DNA from: Arthrobacter alkaliphilus
GTDB lineage: Bacteria > Actinomycetota > Actinomycetes > Actinomycetales > Micrococcaceae
Direction of reading: 5' to 3'
Length of the DNA stretch: 64,000 bases
Assembly (NCBI RefSeq): GCF_021483235.1
Contig: NZ_JAKEEC010000022.1
Coordinates: 1 to 64,000, forward strand
Shown here: positions 38,592 to 48,144 of the stretch, piece by piece
How positions within the stretch are numbered: position 1 is the stretch's first letter
How the letters are laid out: each line of letters begins with the position of its first letter
Translations under genes and position numbers: made by a program
The notes under the pieces: generated by a model
What the model saw: only the letters and a program-made list of their open reading frames with translations
Told to the model about the DNA's origin: nothing
Database searches by the model: none

Positions 38592-39503
38592 ATGAGGTAC
38601 CGGCGTCTTGGAAGGACTGAGCTGACCGTTTCCACGATAGGGGTCGGAACGTGGCAATTCGGCGGGGAGTGGGGGAAGGACTTCTCTCAGGGCGAGGTTG
38701 ACGCCATCCTCGGGCGAGCCCATGATCTGGGCATCAACCTGGTCGACACCGCCGAATGCTACGGCGATCATTTGTCCGAGGAATTGGTCGGCAAGGCCAT
38801 CGCGCGGAATCGTGACAAGTGGGTGGTGGCGACCAAATTCGGTCATCGCTACCACGGCCTGCATGAGCGTACCCAAGAGTGGTCCGCCCAGGAGGTCACG
38901 GAGCAGCTCGAGCGCTCGCTGCGCGCCCTCGGAACCGACTACATTGATGTCTATCAGTTCCACTCCGGCGGCGACGAGGTGTTCGATCAGGACGAGCTGT
39001 GGGAGGCCCTGCGCGGGCAGGTCCAAGCTGGCAAGATCCGGCATCTCGGGATCTCCATCGGCAGCAACGCCAACGTGTACCAGACGGACCGCGCGCTCGA
39101 GGTCGGCGCGAGCGTGATCCAACTCGTCTACAGCCGTCTCGACCGCGAGCCCGAGCACGAAGTCCTCGCCTCGTGCGAGCGGCAGGACCTGGGCGTCTTG
39201 GCCCGCGAGGCGCTGGCCGGCGGGCTCCTCTCGGGCAAGTACGCCCCGGGAACCCGGTTCACCGATCCGGCCGACACCCGATCACGTCGGCCCGAGGAGC
39301 ACATTCAGCAGCGTCTAGCCGAGGTTGAGCGCATCCGCCGAGACGATGTTCCGCCGGGCACCAACATGGCCGCTTGGGCCTTGGCCTGGTGCCTGCGGCC
39401 GCCTGTCGTCACCGCGGTCATCCCCGGCTCCAAATCCGTCGAACAGCTCGAGTCCAACGCAGCCGCGGCGGACCTCGACCTCGCGCGAGACCTTCGCAAA
39501 TAG
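38592..39503 (+). CDS. aldo/keto reductase
   Basis: This 303-residue NADPH-dependent oxidoreductase has an (alpha/beta)8 pattern. The catalytic tetrad is visible: D and Y in NLVDTAECYGD, K in VATKFGHR and H in VYQFHSGG. The cofactor-binding end includes VIPGSKSVEQLESN. ATG 38592 follows GAGGAATTCCT. It appears to be a single gene. Its substrate is not predictable. Confidence 0.9.
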   Translation: MRYRRLGRTELTVSTIGVGTWQFGGEWGKDFSQGEVDAILGRAHDLGINLVDTAECYGDHLSEELVGKAIARNRDKWVVATKFGHRYHGLHERTQEWSAQEVTEQLERSLRALGTDYIDVYQFHSGGDEVFDQDELWEALRGQVQAGKIRHLGISIGSNANVYQTDRALEVGASVIQLVYSRLDREPEHEVLASCERQDLGVLAREALAGGLLSGKYAPGTRFTDPADTRSRRPEEHIQQRLAEVERIRRDDVPPGTNMAAWALAWCLRPPVVTAVIPGSKSVEQLESNAAAADLDLARDLRK

Positions 39504-39963
39504 TGACACCACTAGATCGTGACCCCTGTGTCACTACACCCTTCAGGCGCAGAAGAGCCCAGTGATTATTCCGCCCGGATGCAAGGGGACTGGCGGCTCA
39601 CGCAGTCGGGATACAGGGGGCCCTGAATCCGCTAGTTTCCAGGAGCGCACCTGGCAGTCTTGTATCTTCCGCGACGAAAGCCATCGGAATCCCGACAGAA
39701 AAGCGTGCAGGGGTCCGCGGGCGATTCGGGATCCACGGGTGGGGATGCCGGCTCCAATGATCCGCCGGCCCCGTGGACGAACAGGACGCCAGGTAGTCCA
39801 CGACGGCGGTGTTAAACCTGCCGGCCCCGTGGAAATGATCAGGATTCGAAGGAAGAGTTTGTCGAAGTCAACGTGGGTCTGACGTTTTGTGTTGTCTTAG
39901 GGTTGTGGGCGACGAAACCAATCGGCTGAAAGTCCGAAGCGGTACACACCTGCCCGTCCTCGG
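39504..39963. other. gap without gene; one 14-bp direct repeat
   Basis: No supported coding sequence. GCCGGCCCCGTGGA occurs twice (39764-39777 and 39820-39833), possibly the remains of an insertion-sequence end. Confidence 0.4.
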
Positions 39964-40812
39964 TCAGCCTGCACGGCGGATCTGGATCTGCCCTTCGCTT
40001 GTTCGTACTTCATAAGCAGGCTGCGGGCGGGTGGCCGGCCCGCGGACGATTGAGCCGTCAGCGAGTCTGAAGGTGCTGCCGTGCCACGGACAGGTGACGC
40101 ATCCGTTCTCGATTGTTCCCTCTTCCAAGGGCCCACCCATGTGGCTGCAGAGAGCATCGATGGCCTCGATGGTGTCTCCCGAACGGTGGAGCAGGACGGA
40201 GACACCACCGACCTCTACCATCCGGTGGCCGCCGTCGGACAACCCGCTGTGATCGATGATGGAGGTCCATTTACCGGGTCCCGTCCGGTCAGCGGTTTTG
40301 TTGACGTTAACGGCGTCGGCATAGATAAGGTGGCCGCCCAGGAATCCGCCGAAGGTGACCAGCCCGAATCCTGCCAGACCAAGGGCTTTCCCCAGGTCTC
40401 GGCTCCCGAATCGGCGGGCAAAAACGGACCCCACGTAGAAACAAAGGGCGCTCCCGTTGACCAGCGCGTGGAACATGCCGATGCGTCGTGGCTTGCCTTC
40501 TGTGTCGGACCAGTCGTTCAGGCCGGCAGCGGCCGTGGGGATTGCTGCGGCAATGCCAACCGCTACAAGGGCGTCAGCTGCAGGTTCGCTGACCTTTCCT
40601 CCGGCCAGGTCCAAGAACGCGGCCATGGTCCACGCCCCAATGGGAATATCGCTCAGAACCGGGTGCAGGGGGTGGCCTATATACGTGCCGCTGAGGAGGT
40701 TACGGACCATTCGCGGGCGCACGGATTTTCCGACAACGCCGGCCAGGGAAGAAGCCATACCGTCCAGGAAATTGAACCGCTCAATGGCCTTAACAACAGA
40801 ATCAAGTGTCAT
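39964..40812 (-). CDS. DUF2231-Rieske [2Fe-2S] membrane protein
   Basis: ATG 40812 follows AAAGGA and gives 282 residues. The N-terminal half is a DUF2231 membrane domain with four helices (GHPLHPVLSDIPIGAWTMAA is typical). The C-terminal part (about 180-282) is a Rieske domain with cluster ligands CSHMGG and CPWHGSTF. It probably moves electrons at the membrane. It diverges from the GTP cyclohydrolase II gene, sharing a 230-base control region with a long palindrome. Confidence 0.88.
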   Translation of the reverse strand: MTLDSVVKAIERFNFLDGMASSLAGVVGKSVRPRMVRNLLSGTYIGHPLHPVLSDIPIGAWTMAAFLDLAGGKVSEPAADALVAVGIAAAIPTAAAGLNDWSDTEGKPRRIGMFHALVNGSALCFYVGSVFARRFGSRDLGKALGLAGFGLVTFGGFLGGHLIYADAVNVNKTADRTGPGKWTSIIDHSGLSDGGHRMVEVGGVSVLLHRSGDTIEAIDALCSHMGGPLEEGTIENGCVTCPWHGSTFRLADGSIVRGPATRPQPAYEVRTSEGQIQIRRAG

Positions 40813-40975
40813 GACAAGTCCTTTACGTCGCATTCCGCCGGTCAGGACCGTCCTCCGCGAACCGGTGAACGAAAGCTTCCCATCAGGGATCAGTTCCGGC
40901 AAGAGTCCCCACCAGCTCATATGGGCGTCCGACCAAGCATCAACTTCGATACCAGAGCAGCCGGGCTAACATCAA

Positions 40976-41004
40976 TTCTAAAATGAGTATATACTTTTTT
41001 AGAA
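40976..41004. promoter_or_regulatory. AT-rich inverted repeat between Rieske and ribA genes
   Basis: TTCTAAAA and TTTTAGAA arms flank the centre GAGTATATACTTT. It stands out as AT-rich in a GC-rich setting and lies 40 bases upstream of the ribA start. It is a likely operator, perhaps for the SufR-like regulator downstream. Confidence 0.6.
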
Positions 41005-41044
41005 GGGGTTGCATACGCCGCCCCTGTCCATAAGGAGGTGCGCC

Positions 41045-41779
41045 GTGCACGAAACCGGCCGTCTGGCGATGGATTCTTCCACTGTTTCTGGTGTGCGGAA
41101 CCCTGAAACCCTTAGCGTTGCCACGATTTCCAAAGGGGACGGCGAAGCGGCGGTTCGGACCAGGGTCCGGATCCCGCTCCGGTTCACGGACGGATTTTCC
41201 GCCGTTGCCGATGTCTTCACGTTTTCGAATCTTGCAGACGGCGGGGAGCACCTGCTGCTGGGTTTGGGAGATTGGGAAGGCTCACTTCGTCGCTGTGAAG
41301 CCGGCATCAGCGCACCCCTGGTCCGCCCGCACAGCGAATGTCTCACCGGAGACGTGCTGGGCTCCCAGCGATGCGACTGCGGACCGCAGCTAAAAGAGGC
41401 GGTCGAACGGATTTCAGCTGAAGGGGGATTCCTTTTGTATCTGAGGCAGGAAGGCCGGGGCATCGGTCTTTACGCCAAGCTCGATGCCTACGCCCTGCAG
41501 GACCAGGGCATGGATACGTACGCGGCGAATGTTGCTCTCGGCCGCGGGGAGGACGAGCGGAACTACCATGTTGCCGCCCAGATGCTGCACGCCGTCGGCG
41601 CCGGGACCATCCGGCTCTTGAGTAACAACCCGGACAAGGCCACCCAGCTTACCCGTAATGGCATCACAGTGGCCGAGCAGTTGGCTACCGGGGTGCACCT
41701 TTCTGCCGCCAATGCCGGTTACTTGGCAGCCAAGCGTGATCACACCGCCCACACCCTGGACCTCAGCACGGTGCTCTAA
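41045..41779 (+). CDS. ribA: GTP cyclohydrolase II
   Basis: GTG 41045 follows AAGGAGG and gives 244 residues. The zinc-binding site is SECLTGDVLGSQRCDCG, and LRQEGRGIGL and LLSNNPDK are family hallmarks. It opens GTP to the first riboflavin precursor. It is a stand-alone RibA, not the usual RibBA fusion, and lies outside a rib operon. It may therefore be a stress-regulated extra copy that boosts flavin supply for the redox genes nearby. Confidence 0.9.
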   Translation: MHETGRLAMDSSTVSGVRNPETLSVATISKGDGEAAVRTRVRIPLRFTDGFSAVADVFTFSNLADGGEHLLLGLGDWEGSLRRCEAGISAPLVRPHSECLTGDVLGSQRCDCGPQLKEAVERISAEGGFLLYLRQEGRGIGLYAKLDAYALQDQGMDTYAANVALGRGEDERNYHVAAQMLHAVGAGTIRLLSNNPDKATQLTRNGITVAEQLATGVHLSAANAGYLAAKRDHTAHTLDLSTVL

Positions 41780-41968
41780 GGAATCCTTCCAGGCTCTTTT
41801 CTTTTTCGGGAAGTGTGGCACCAACGCCGCGAATACCATTCAGGCAGGAGGCAGTTGGAGGAAGGAAGGCGTCAGCTCCCGCAGCCGGGATCCGTTGCCA
41901 CCACACCCGGCCCGGCTGGGGGTCCGGGGATAGAATGATCGGGCAGAGTTTTGGAAGGACTTGTCGCA

Positions 41969-42640
41969 GTGGTCTCCTCTTCATGGTCCGCAAGGACCGC
42001 AATTGTTGCGTCGCTGGGCGACCCGACGCGCCGAGCCCTGTTCGATTATTTGCGGCAGGCCGGCAAGCCGGTTGGCCGCGACGAGTTGGCGCATGCGTTG
42101 GAGCTGCCTCGGGCTGTGGCCGCGACTCAGCTGGACCGGATGGCCCGGGAGGGCATACTCTCGGTCAGCTTTTCAAAGACGGGACCCGGAGGACCCGGCA
42201 CGGGGCGTCCCGCCAAGCGATACGCCGCGGTGACAACTGAGGTCCTCGCGTCCGTGCCGGAGCGCAGCTATGAACTTATCGGAGACCTTATCGCGGCGGC
42301 GGCGGAGCGCTCCATGGTCAACGAAGAATCCGTGGAGCAGAATGCGCGGGCCGTGGGTCGGGAGCGGGGGTACGAACTCGGGCAGGCACATGGCACCATC
42401 GAAGGGGTCCTGGAGGCCACCGGGTATTCTCCTCTCAGCATTGACGATGGCACCATTGAGTTCACCAACTGCCCCTTCCACCGGCTTGCCCTCGACCACC
42501 CCATGCTGGTTTGCTGCCTCAGTGGCGCGCTGTTGGAAGGTGCACTGGAAGGGTGCGGAGATGCCACCCGCAGCGTCGAAGCGGTGTCCCCAGGACACGG
42601 TGGGAGCCAATGCTGCGCCCGCCTCATCCGCCGCTCTTAA
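41969..42640 (+). CDS. SufR/ArsR-like regulator with C-terminal cysteines
   Basis: GTG 41969 is preceded by GGAAGGA (the exact start is uncertain; a TTG at 41951 is in frame). The N-terminal winged helix (LGDPTRRALFDYLRQAGKPV) resembles COG2345 regulators. The C-terminal domain has the cysteine layout of SufR-like iron-sulfur sensors: TNCPFHRLA, LVCCLSGALLEG and SQCCARL. It probably senses redox state or cluster supply. Position suggests that it controls ribA and the divergent Rieske gene. Confidence 0.7.
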   Translation: MVSSSWSARTAIVASLGDPTRRALFDYLRQAGKPVGRDELAHALELPRAVAATQLDRMAREGILSVSFSKTGPGGPGTGRPAKRYAAVTTEVLASVPERSYELIGDLIAAAAERSMVNEESVEQNARAVGRERGYELGQAHGTIEGVLEATGYSPLSIDDGTIEFTNCPFHRLALDHPMLVCCLSGALLEGALEGCGDATRSVEAVSPGHGGSQCCARLIRRS

Positions 42641-43044
42641 TCTGGTATCGGCAGACACGAAAGGAAGCCCCTGGGCGAACACCCTTTCGGTCCAGATTGG
42701 TTCTTCCCCGCGGGGGCAGCCCGGTTTCCGGCCTACCGGCGGCACCAGCCTACGAGCCTCCAGCGCCATCCTCACAGCATCAACATGCAAAACGGTACAC
42801 ATCCCCTGGACCGCTGCGGACGTCAAGATTGGCAGAGCCCCAGCGGTATCTAAAGCCGGGACATCATCGGGAAGTCTCGAGTTGAGCGTGGAGCCGACCC
42901 GAAGCTAACACTAGGAGCGCCTGGCTCGAACAGCAGCGAGAAGGGTTCCTTGACGCCTAGCTTTCTAAAACCATCAGAGCTAATCTTAGAAATCGGAGTC
43001 GTAGCTGTCTTCGCCTCCGGGGTAACGACAAACGGAGGTGAAAC
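42641..43044. other. gap without recognised gene
   Basis: No frame with a recognisable domain. A ribosome site GGAGG lies at the right end for the next gene. Confidence 0.4.
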
Positions 43045-43611
43045 ATGGACAGCAGAGCAAAAGCCGCAGGGCATGCCATCCATCAACAATTGGTTGCCTA
43101 CCCGCTCGGGCTGTTGACGATGGCGGTGCTTTTCGATGTGATCGGCCTAATCAGCCGAAACGGGAGCTTCACGGTAGCCGGCTTCTTGATGATTGCCGCG
43201 GGCGTCCTGGTAGGTCTGCTTGCGGCGGTTTTCGGGCTGATCGATCTCCTCGCCGTTCCGACGGGGACGCGGGCGAAACGGATCGGTTGGATGCATGGCA
43301 TCGGGAACGTCGCGATGATCCTCTTGTTCGCTATAAGTTGGCTCCTTCGCGTCTCGGCACAGAACAACACACCCGCAACCTTGGCGTTGATACTGGAGAT
43401 ACTTGCCGCCGTCGTTGCGTTTGGGACAGGCTGGCTCGGTGGCGAGCTGGTTGGCCGGCTGGGCGTAGGCGTAGATGATGACGCCAGTCTTGATGCTGCC
43501 GCGAGTTTGACCACCGGCATCTCCTTCAAGCACGCGCAAGGCGCCATCAAAGGACCGCACATCGGCAAAGGACCCGGGCCCTTCGGCACAGGAGCACAGT
43601 CCCCCTCATAA
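43045..43611 (+). CDS. DUF2231 membrane protein
   Basis: This 188-residue protein has four membrane helices and the DUF2231 pattern HAIHQQLVAYPLGLLTMAVL. A glycine-rich cytoplasmic tail follows. ATG 43045 has GGAGGTGAAAC upstream. It is a second DUF2231 protein near the DUF2231-Rieske fusion and might provide or anchor a heme or redox partner; that is speculative. Confidence 0.8.
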   Translation: MDSRAKAAGHAIHQQLVAYPLGLLTMAVLFDVIGLISRNGSFTVAGFLMIAAGVLVGLLAAVFGLIDLLAVPTGTRAKRIGWMHGIGNVAMILLFAISWLLRVSAQNNTPATLALILEILAAVVAFGTGWLGGELVGRLGVGVDDDASLDAAASLTTGISFKHAQGAIKGPHIGKGPGPFGTGAQSPS

Positions 43612-43757
43612 CCGGCACCGGATCGCGACCCAAGACCTGAACGTATTGCAAGAACGCGTTGTTCTCGCCTAATCCGGCTCTCCCGAAAGTGGTCGCGCAA
43701 CCCGCGCCACAAACGACGGCCACAAAGGTAACTTTCGGGACGGGCACCTCGTTCGCC

Positions 43758-43930
43758 TCAGGATTCCATGCCCAGGTACCGGTACACGGAGGCGCGGCGG
43801 GCCCGATCAACTTTCCGACATCAGCCGGCTTGAGCCCCCGAGCCTTCAACTCATGCGCCCGCAGCACCTTCTCATGCTCAGCGGTGACCTCCCGTCGCCC
43901 TGCCTTTCGACCGGCAGCGGTTGCTGCAAC
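43758..43930 (-). pseudogene. serine recombinase (resolvase) C-terminal remnant
   Basis: AAGRKAGRREVTAEHEKVLR and KARGLKPADVGKLIG, then after a frameshift ASVYRYLGMES and a stop, match the C-terminal helix-turn-helix of Tn3-type resolvases. The catalytic domain is absent. It abuts the marR fragment. Confidence 0.7.
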
Positions 43931-43940
43931 CATACCTGGC

Positions 43941-44150
43941 CGCCGTTGACAAAAGCCGCCGGTTGGCCATGACTCCATGCTCATCGAACCCGTGGATACT
44001 GCCGGCATAGCAACCTCCGCAGATCGACTAATACTAGGCATACTTAGATTTGACTCATGGCGGCCACCCATGCCCCGCTCAAATGCCCGCGACAGAGTAA
44101 AGCACCTGCAGAGCCAGCGATATCCGGTCATCCGGCTTTACCCCTGCCGC
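43941..44150 (-). pseudogene. duplicate 5' fragment of marR with its upstream region
   Basis: Nearly identical to 18441-18660: the same ribosome site, start MPAVSTGSMSMESWPTG, operator palindrome and upstream bases. A 15-base loss removes five codons after the start region. Only about 25 codons of the gene remain before the recombinase remnant. Confidence 0.8.
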
Positions 44151-44189
44151 TGACACCGAAAGACTTTTTCGCAACACCCGACGAATCCC

Positions 44190-44335
44190 GGCATGTCGCG
44201 GGTCCGCGCTTCAGGCCACGCTTCTTGGAGAACACCGACCAGATGCCGTGATCAGGGCACAGGCGCTGGACCCTGTTCCCGCCCGCCGTAATGCCCTTCT
44301 CCGCGAGTTCGTCGGCGATGAACCTGTACCGACCG
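44190..44335 (-). pseudogene. IS3-family transposase fragment
   Basis: RYRFIADELAEKGITAGGNR, then LCPDHGIWSVFSKKRGLKR, is the segment that precedes the catalytic domain in IS3-type OrfB. Nothing else of the element remains. Confidence 0.65.
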
Positions 44336-44443
44336 CTTGTGCGTTGCCGCCCCTCAACCCGGGAAGTCACGGCAGAACGACCGCCGGACCCGAAAAACGC
44401 CCCTGATCTGGCACGACTCGGGCTTAAGCAGGATGCTGGACAC

Positions 44444-44908
44444 ATGAACAACACCGTGAGCGTGATCGAATTCGATCTGAAAACAACCGCGAGTCCGGAG
44501 AAGGTGCGCGCCGCGCTGATCGACTTTTCTGAACGCCGCCCCCAGTTGTGGCCGGGCATCGAACCTTCGCTCTACCAGGTTTACTCGGTTGGCGAGACCA
44601 GCGCGGACGTGCGCGAAGGCAGTAAGGGCCCGGGCATGAAGGTCTGGGCGCGCGAGCACTATGAGTGGTCCGACCCGCGCACCGTGCGCTGGACGGTCCA
44701 GGAGAGCAATTTCTCGGCGCCAGGCAGCTACGTGGCGGCCACCGTCCGGCCTGGTCGCGACGGCGGCAGCGTCGTCCACGTGACTTGGGACCGCACCGGC
44801 AGCACGGTGGTAGGGCGGCTGATCTGCAGGATGATTAGAATGTCCAAGGGCAAGCCCGTCGCTGCATCATTCAAGCGGGGTCTGGCGGTGCTGGAGAGCG
44901 GCAACTAA
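44444..44908 (+). CDS. SRPBCC (START-like) ligand-binding protein
   Basis: ATG 44444 gives 154 residues. The helix-grip fold pattern is clear: an N-terminal strand VSVIEFDLKTTASPEKVRAA, internal strands, then SVVHVTWDRTGSTVVGRLI and a long C-terminal helix. Family members bind hydrophobic small molecules or polyketide intermediates. It stands alone next to insertion-sequence scars. Function unknown. Confidence 0.7.
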   Translation: MNNTVSVIEFDLKTTASPEKVRAALIDFSERRPQLWPGIEPSLYQVYSVGETSADVREGSKGPGMKVWAREHYEWSDPRTVRWTVQESNFSAPGSYVAATVRPGRDGGSVVHVTWDRTGSTVVGRLICRMIRMSKGKPVAASFKRGLAVLESGN

Positions 44909-45663
44909 GGCTCACGGACGGCCGGTGCGGGATCGTCTACCGGGCGCTGCGGCCTTCCAGTCCTACCGAAGAGGCTCTTATGCCGAGAGAGTCATCGAAA
45001 ATCTTTAGCGAACTCACGAAGAGCACTGATGCAGCAGGTGCGCACTGACTGCAGCGACTCCTGGGCTCTCGCCAATTGTGTGTGACTTCAGAGGGATCGA
45101 CTGAACGCTCTGATCACGTGAGCGCACGAGCGAAAGGACGGCGAAGACAGCCGGCCGGATCGCCCATCAAAAGCAATGTTCAGCGCGCAATCGCCACAGG
45201 CCAATTGCCTGCTCAGGTATCGACGTGGATGTGGCTCCCGGAGCTGAACAAAGTAGTTCAGCAAGAGCGTACTTGCTCTGGGTCGTGCCGCCAGTGTGCG
45301 GTGTGTTCTCGGCACTGGGCGTTGTCGCCTTTTTTCGACGATCTTGAACATCCATGGTCGGTGCTCTGATCACCGCCTTCTTCCTTGCCGCCGCGGTCGG
45401 TTTTCCGCTTCGGGTTGCCCGTCGACCGACGCGTATTGAAGCCTTGATGGCGCAATTGCCAGGAGAGCCGGAGCGGTCAACTGCACGGTGCTGGACAGGA
45501 CGCCATCGAAAACACTGAAGGCTCACCTTTCAACCACAGCAAGAGTATTGCACCGCGGGCAGACATGTGGGGCGGTTCCCTGGTCAAGACTGTCGCGGAA
45601 CCTTAGTGACAGCGGCTAGGCGGCCCATGTAAGACTGAGTCAAGACCTGAGATTGAGGCGCAC
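44909..45663. other. gap without confident gene
   Basis: No frame has a recognisable domain or a convincing ribosome site. Codon composition of the available frames looks non-coding. Confidence 0.35.
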
Positions 45664-45750
45664 ATGGACGGACAACAGTGGATCTGGGTTGCGATGGTTC
45701 TGATTGCCGCGGCCGCAGTAGGCATTGTCATGGCCTTTGGACGCCGGTGA
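45664..45750 (+). CDS. possible 28-residue membrane peptide
   Basis: ATG 45664 opens a 28-codon frame: MDGQQWIWVAMVLIAAAAVG and then a short end IVMAFGRR. It is a single hydrophobic helix with a basic end, a plausible small membrane protein. A weak TTGAGG lies 8 bases upstream. It could equally be chance. Confidence 0.35.
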   Translation: MDGQQWIWVAMVLIAAAAVGIVMAFGRR

Positions 45751-46033
45751 CAATCACCGGTTGAATCGCGCGTTCAGACGGGGCCCCGACGAACTCCGGG
45801 CCGTTCTTCCGCGCGGGGTTGACCTTGTCGCTCGCCACGTGGGGCACATCTCCTGAACTGTGCGCGGTTTGGCGACGCCACTTAGGTCTCGCCGGCGGCC
45901 GAGGCGCGGCGGCCCGCGTTCGTGGCCGGGGAGCCACCCGACTGAATGGACGTGCGTGAGGCCGTAGGCCGGATGCCGTCACGCGGCCGGTGCAGGCGCC
46001 AAGCATTCGGCGAGGAGGGCCCGAACCGACGCA

Positions 46034-46267
46034 TCACCAATACCACTGCCATTCCGACGGTGCCCAGCCGGAGGGAACCTGATGGTTCTCCGTCATCCCA
46101 CACCTGGCACAGCTGTAACTGACCGACGGGAGCCTCAGTCCACTGCCATCGACCGCGTGAACCTCAGGAACATACCCGTGGAAAATCAAGGAAAAACCCG
46201 GCCCGCAGCGCCCGCAAGCGGGTACCCGAGCCTGCGCAGCGGGAAGAGAAAGACGGTCAGTGTCCAT
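46034..46267 (-). CDS. possible zinc-ribbon small protein
   Basis: The 77-residue frame has paired cysteines CGRCG and CARCG on either side of FHGYVPEVHAVDGSGLRLPS. The ending is HQVPSGWAPSEWQWYW. This spacing fits a zinc ribbon, and the middle looks conserved rather than random. The N-terminus is uncertain. Family not recognised. Confidence 0.45.
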   Translation of the reverse strand: MDTDRLSLPAAQARVPACGRCGPGFSLIFHGYVPEVHAVDGSGLRLPSVSYSCARCGMTENHQVPSGWAPSEWQWYW

Positions 46268-46536
46268 CCGGTGGCCATCACTTGCAAGCGCCCTGCTTCT
46301 CCCTCACGTCCTTGTCATCCAGGAACCGGCAGTGATCCAATGTTCAAAATCCGCGACCGAGCGGCCAGGTAATGCGTGAGCCCGTAATGGCTAAAACCTT
46401 AAGTCAGCTGTACCCGCGGGGGCCATGGTTAAGCCAGAACCGATGGTGCGCATTCAGTTAGGCCCGACGGCGGTTTGAGCTGCGCGTTTGAAGTTAAACC
46501 CCAAGAATTGGGGAAGGTCCACCGAAGGCGGACGTG

Positions 46537-46542
46537 TAGTCT
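46537..46542 (+). promoter_or_regulatory. -10 box giving a probable leaderless transcript
   Basis: TAGTCT lies 6 bases before ATG 46549, so transcription would begin at or next to the start codon. No Shine-Dalgarno sequence is present. Leaderless genes are common in actinobacteria. Confidence 0.45.
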
Positions 46543-46548
46543 AACGCC

Positions 46549-47313
46549 ATGCGCACAACCGGCAACGTGGCCTGGGACGAGACCCTGGAAGCCTACAAGG
46601 GCCGTGAAGCGGCTGACTATGTGACCGTAGTAGCGGCGACCACCAGTGTTTGCGCTTCGTGCGGCGCCCCTCTGGAGCCCGGCGCTCCCCTGTCGCTGGC
46701 GGTGGATATCACCGACGGCACAGACCCGGACGGCCTGGCCTACCTGGTCTTTGATCCTTCGGTCTGCCACCGCCAGTGCCGCGAACCGGCCGTGACAGTG
46801 TCCAAAACTTCCGGACCGGTCGAGCTGATGAGCGTGGGCAGGCAATTCACCCTCCGCGCAGCGATGACCGGGACCAAGGACGTGCCGGTACTGGCCTACA
46901 CGGTCGATCCAATCGTTCTCTTCCACCAGGCCGGGGGCGAATCAATATCCGCACACGTCAGCGTACTATTAACGGTGGGATTCCGCCTCTCACTCAGCCC
47001 TGAGCTCGACGAGATCCTGCAGGCCGCCAGGCCAGTGGACCACGGGGTTGCCTGCTTGGTGTCCCAGCAAGGTTTCATCTCTCACGAGATCCACGAAGAC
47101 GTCTACTACTCCCGCCAGCTGGACCTCCACGACCCCGCCCACACAGCCTGGCTCCAGGCGACCCGACACAGCGACGTGCTCGTCATCAGCGGCGACCACC
47201 TGGACATTACAAGCTCCGGCCTGGACCTCAGGGCCGCTGCACATCTGGGAACGCTCGTCACCGGATGGGTACCCGTCGGGACCCTGCGGCAAGAATCAGG
47301 CCAAGCCCCCTAA
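46549..47313 (+). CDS. hypothetical protein, 254 residues
   Basis: No domain is recognised. An N-terminal CASCG and a later CHRQC (residues about 35-83) could bind one metal. The rest is a well-ordered alpha/beta-looking sequence without membrane helices. It is flanked by gaps. The -10 box spacing suggests a leaderless message. Confidence 0.6.
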   Translation: MRTTGNVAWDETLEAYKGREAADYVTVVAATTSVCASCGAPLEPGAPLSLAVDITDGTDPDGLAYLVFDPSVCHRQCREPAVTVSKTSGPVELMSVGRQFTLRAAMTGTKDVPVLAYTVDPIVLFHQAGGESISAHVSVLLTVGFRLSLSPELDEILQAARPVDHGVACLVSQQGFISHEIHEDVYYSRQLDLHDPAHTAWLQATRHSDVLVISGDHLDITSSGLDLRAAAHLGTLVTGWVPVGTLRQESGQAP

Positions 47314-47657
47314 CCAACCAAAACCGTGCGGGTATGTCCGATGGCCGGGGCCGATAAACGCTCCTGAGGAGCAGGTGATGCGTAATCTGAAATCAGGCCG
47401 GCGACGGCAGCGAGACGATTGCGTTCCCCCAACAACCAGCACATGCACCACGCCCCGCCGCCGTTCCGATATGCCCCGGCGTTACCGATGGTCCCTGCCG
47501 TAATAGTTTTGACGACTATCGGAGCATCGATAATGACAAAACAGTGCCAGAGGGGATCCGGAGCTCTACGACAGTGCGCCCTGGACCCAACAGCCGGCCG
47601 CGAATCGGACGCCCGAATAGAAGACCCGCCAAGAATTCAGTACCGATCGATCATCGT
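47314..47657. other. gap without recognised gene
   Basis: Only short frames of unlikely composition are present. It runs into the second attachment-like repeat. Confidence 0.35.
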
Positions 47658-47890
47658 CAGGTCATGTCGCCCGGACTGCCTGCCGCGATGAAAGACCAAA
47701 GCCAACACAACCGGATCCCCAACAGAGTAAGGAGAGAGCCGAAGACAGGTAGAACACCCCAGCGGGGCGGGCCGCAAGAATACCGTTCGTCCCACGCTCA
47801 GAGGCCCAAAAAGAGCCCCTGAGCTGGGAAAACGTGCCCAAGGTGGGACTCGAACCGGGTTCCGGGCGCCGGAAACACTGACCGCCACCG
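47658..47890. repeat. attachment-site-like repeat, copy 2
   Basis: It matches 2717-2915 along its length and 55481-55590 over the terminator-tRNA part. The core GTGCCCAAGGTGGGACTCGA is one base from the copy at 55.54 kb. Similarity to that third copy continues through ACCGGGTTCC to CGGAAACAC. The small conserved gene begins directly at its right edge. Confidence 0.65.
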
Positions 47891-47895
47891 CAGGC

Positions 47896-48144
47896 TTGAG
47901 TGTCCCTTTCGCTCTCTTCACGCACTGTGGCATCTACGAGGCGAGGGTACAGGACACCTTCTTCGTCGCCGACCAGCCACTCGACGACGGTAACGGCAAT
48001 CCCCCTGCAGGCTGGGGCAACCCCTACCAATCTGGCACCATCACCGTGACCGGCCAAAGGGCCGTCTTCCATGACGATCTAGGCCACACGGTGACCTTCC
48101 ATGAACGGCCCGGCGCCACGAGCTTCCTCAAGCTCTGCGCCTGA
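47896..48144 (+). CDS. small conserved protein, copy 2
   Basis: Near-identical to the minus-strand frame at 29559-29807 (ends SFLKLCA rather than TFLKICA). The start codon would be TTG without a good ribosome site. Upstream in-frame sequence (TLTATAG) continues a few codons into the attachment-like repeat, so this is likely a 3' fragment of a longer gene cut by recombination. Confidence 0.5.
   Translation: MSVPFALFTHCGIYEARVQDTFFVADQPLDDGNGNPPAGWGNPYQSGTITVTGQRAVFHDDLGHTVTFHERPGATSFLKLCA

Noticed and set aside
38571..39158. A 195-residue minus-strand protein opposite the aldo/keto reductase
   Set aside because: It is the mirror of the strongly conserved reductase and has no family features.
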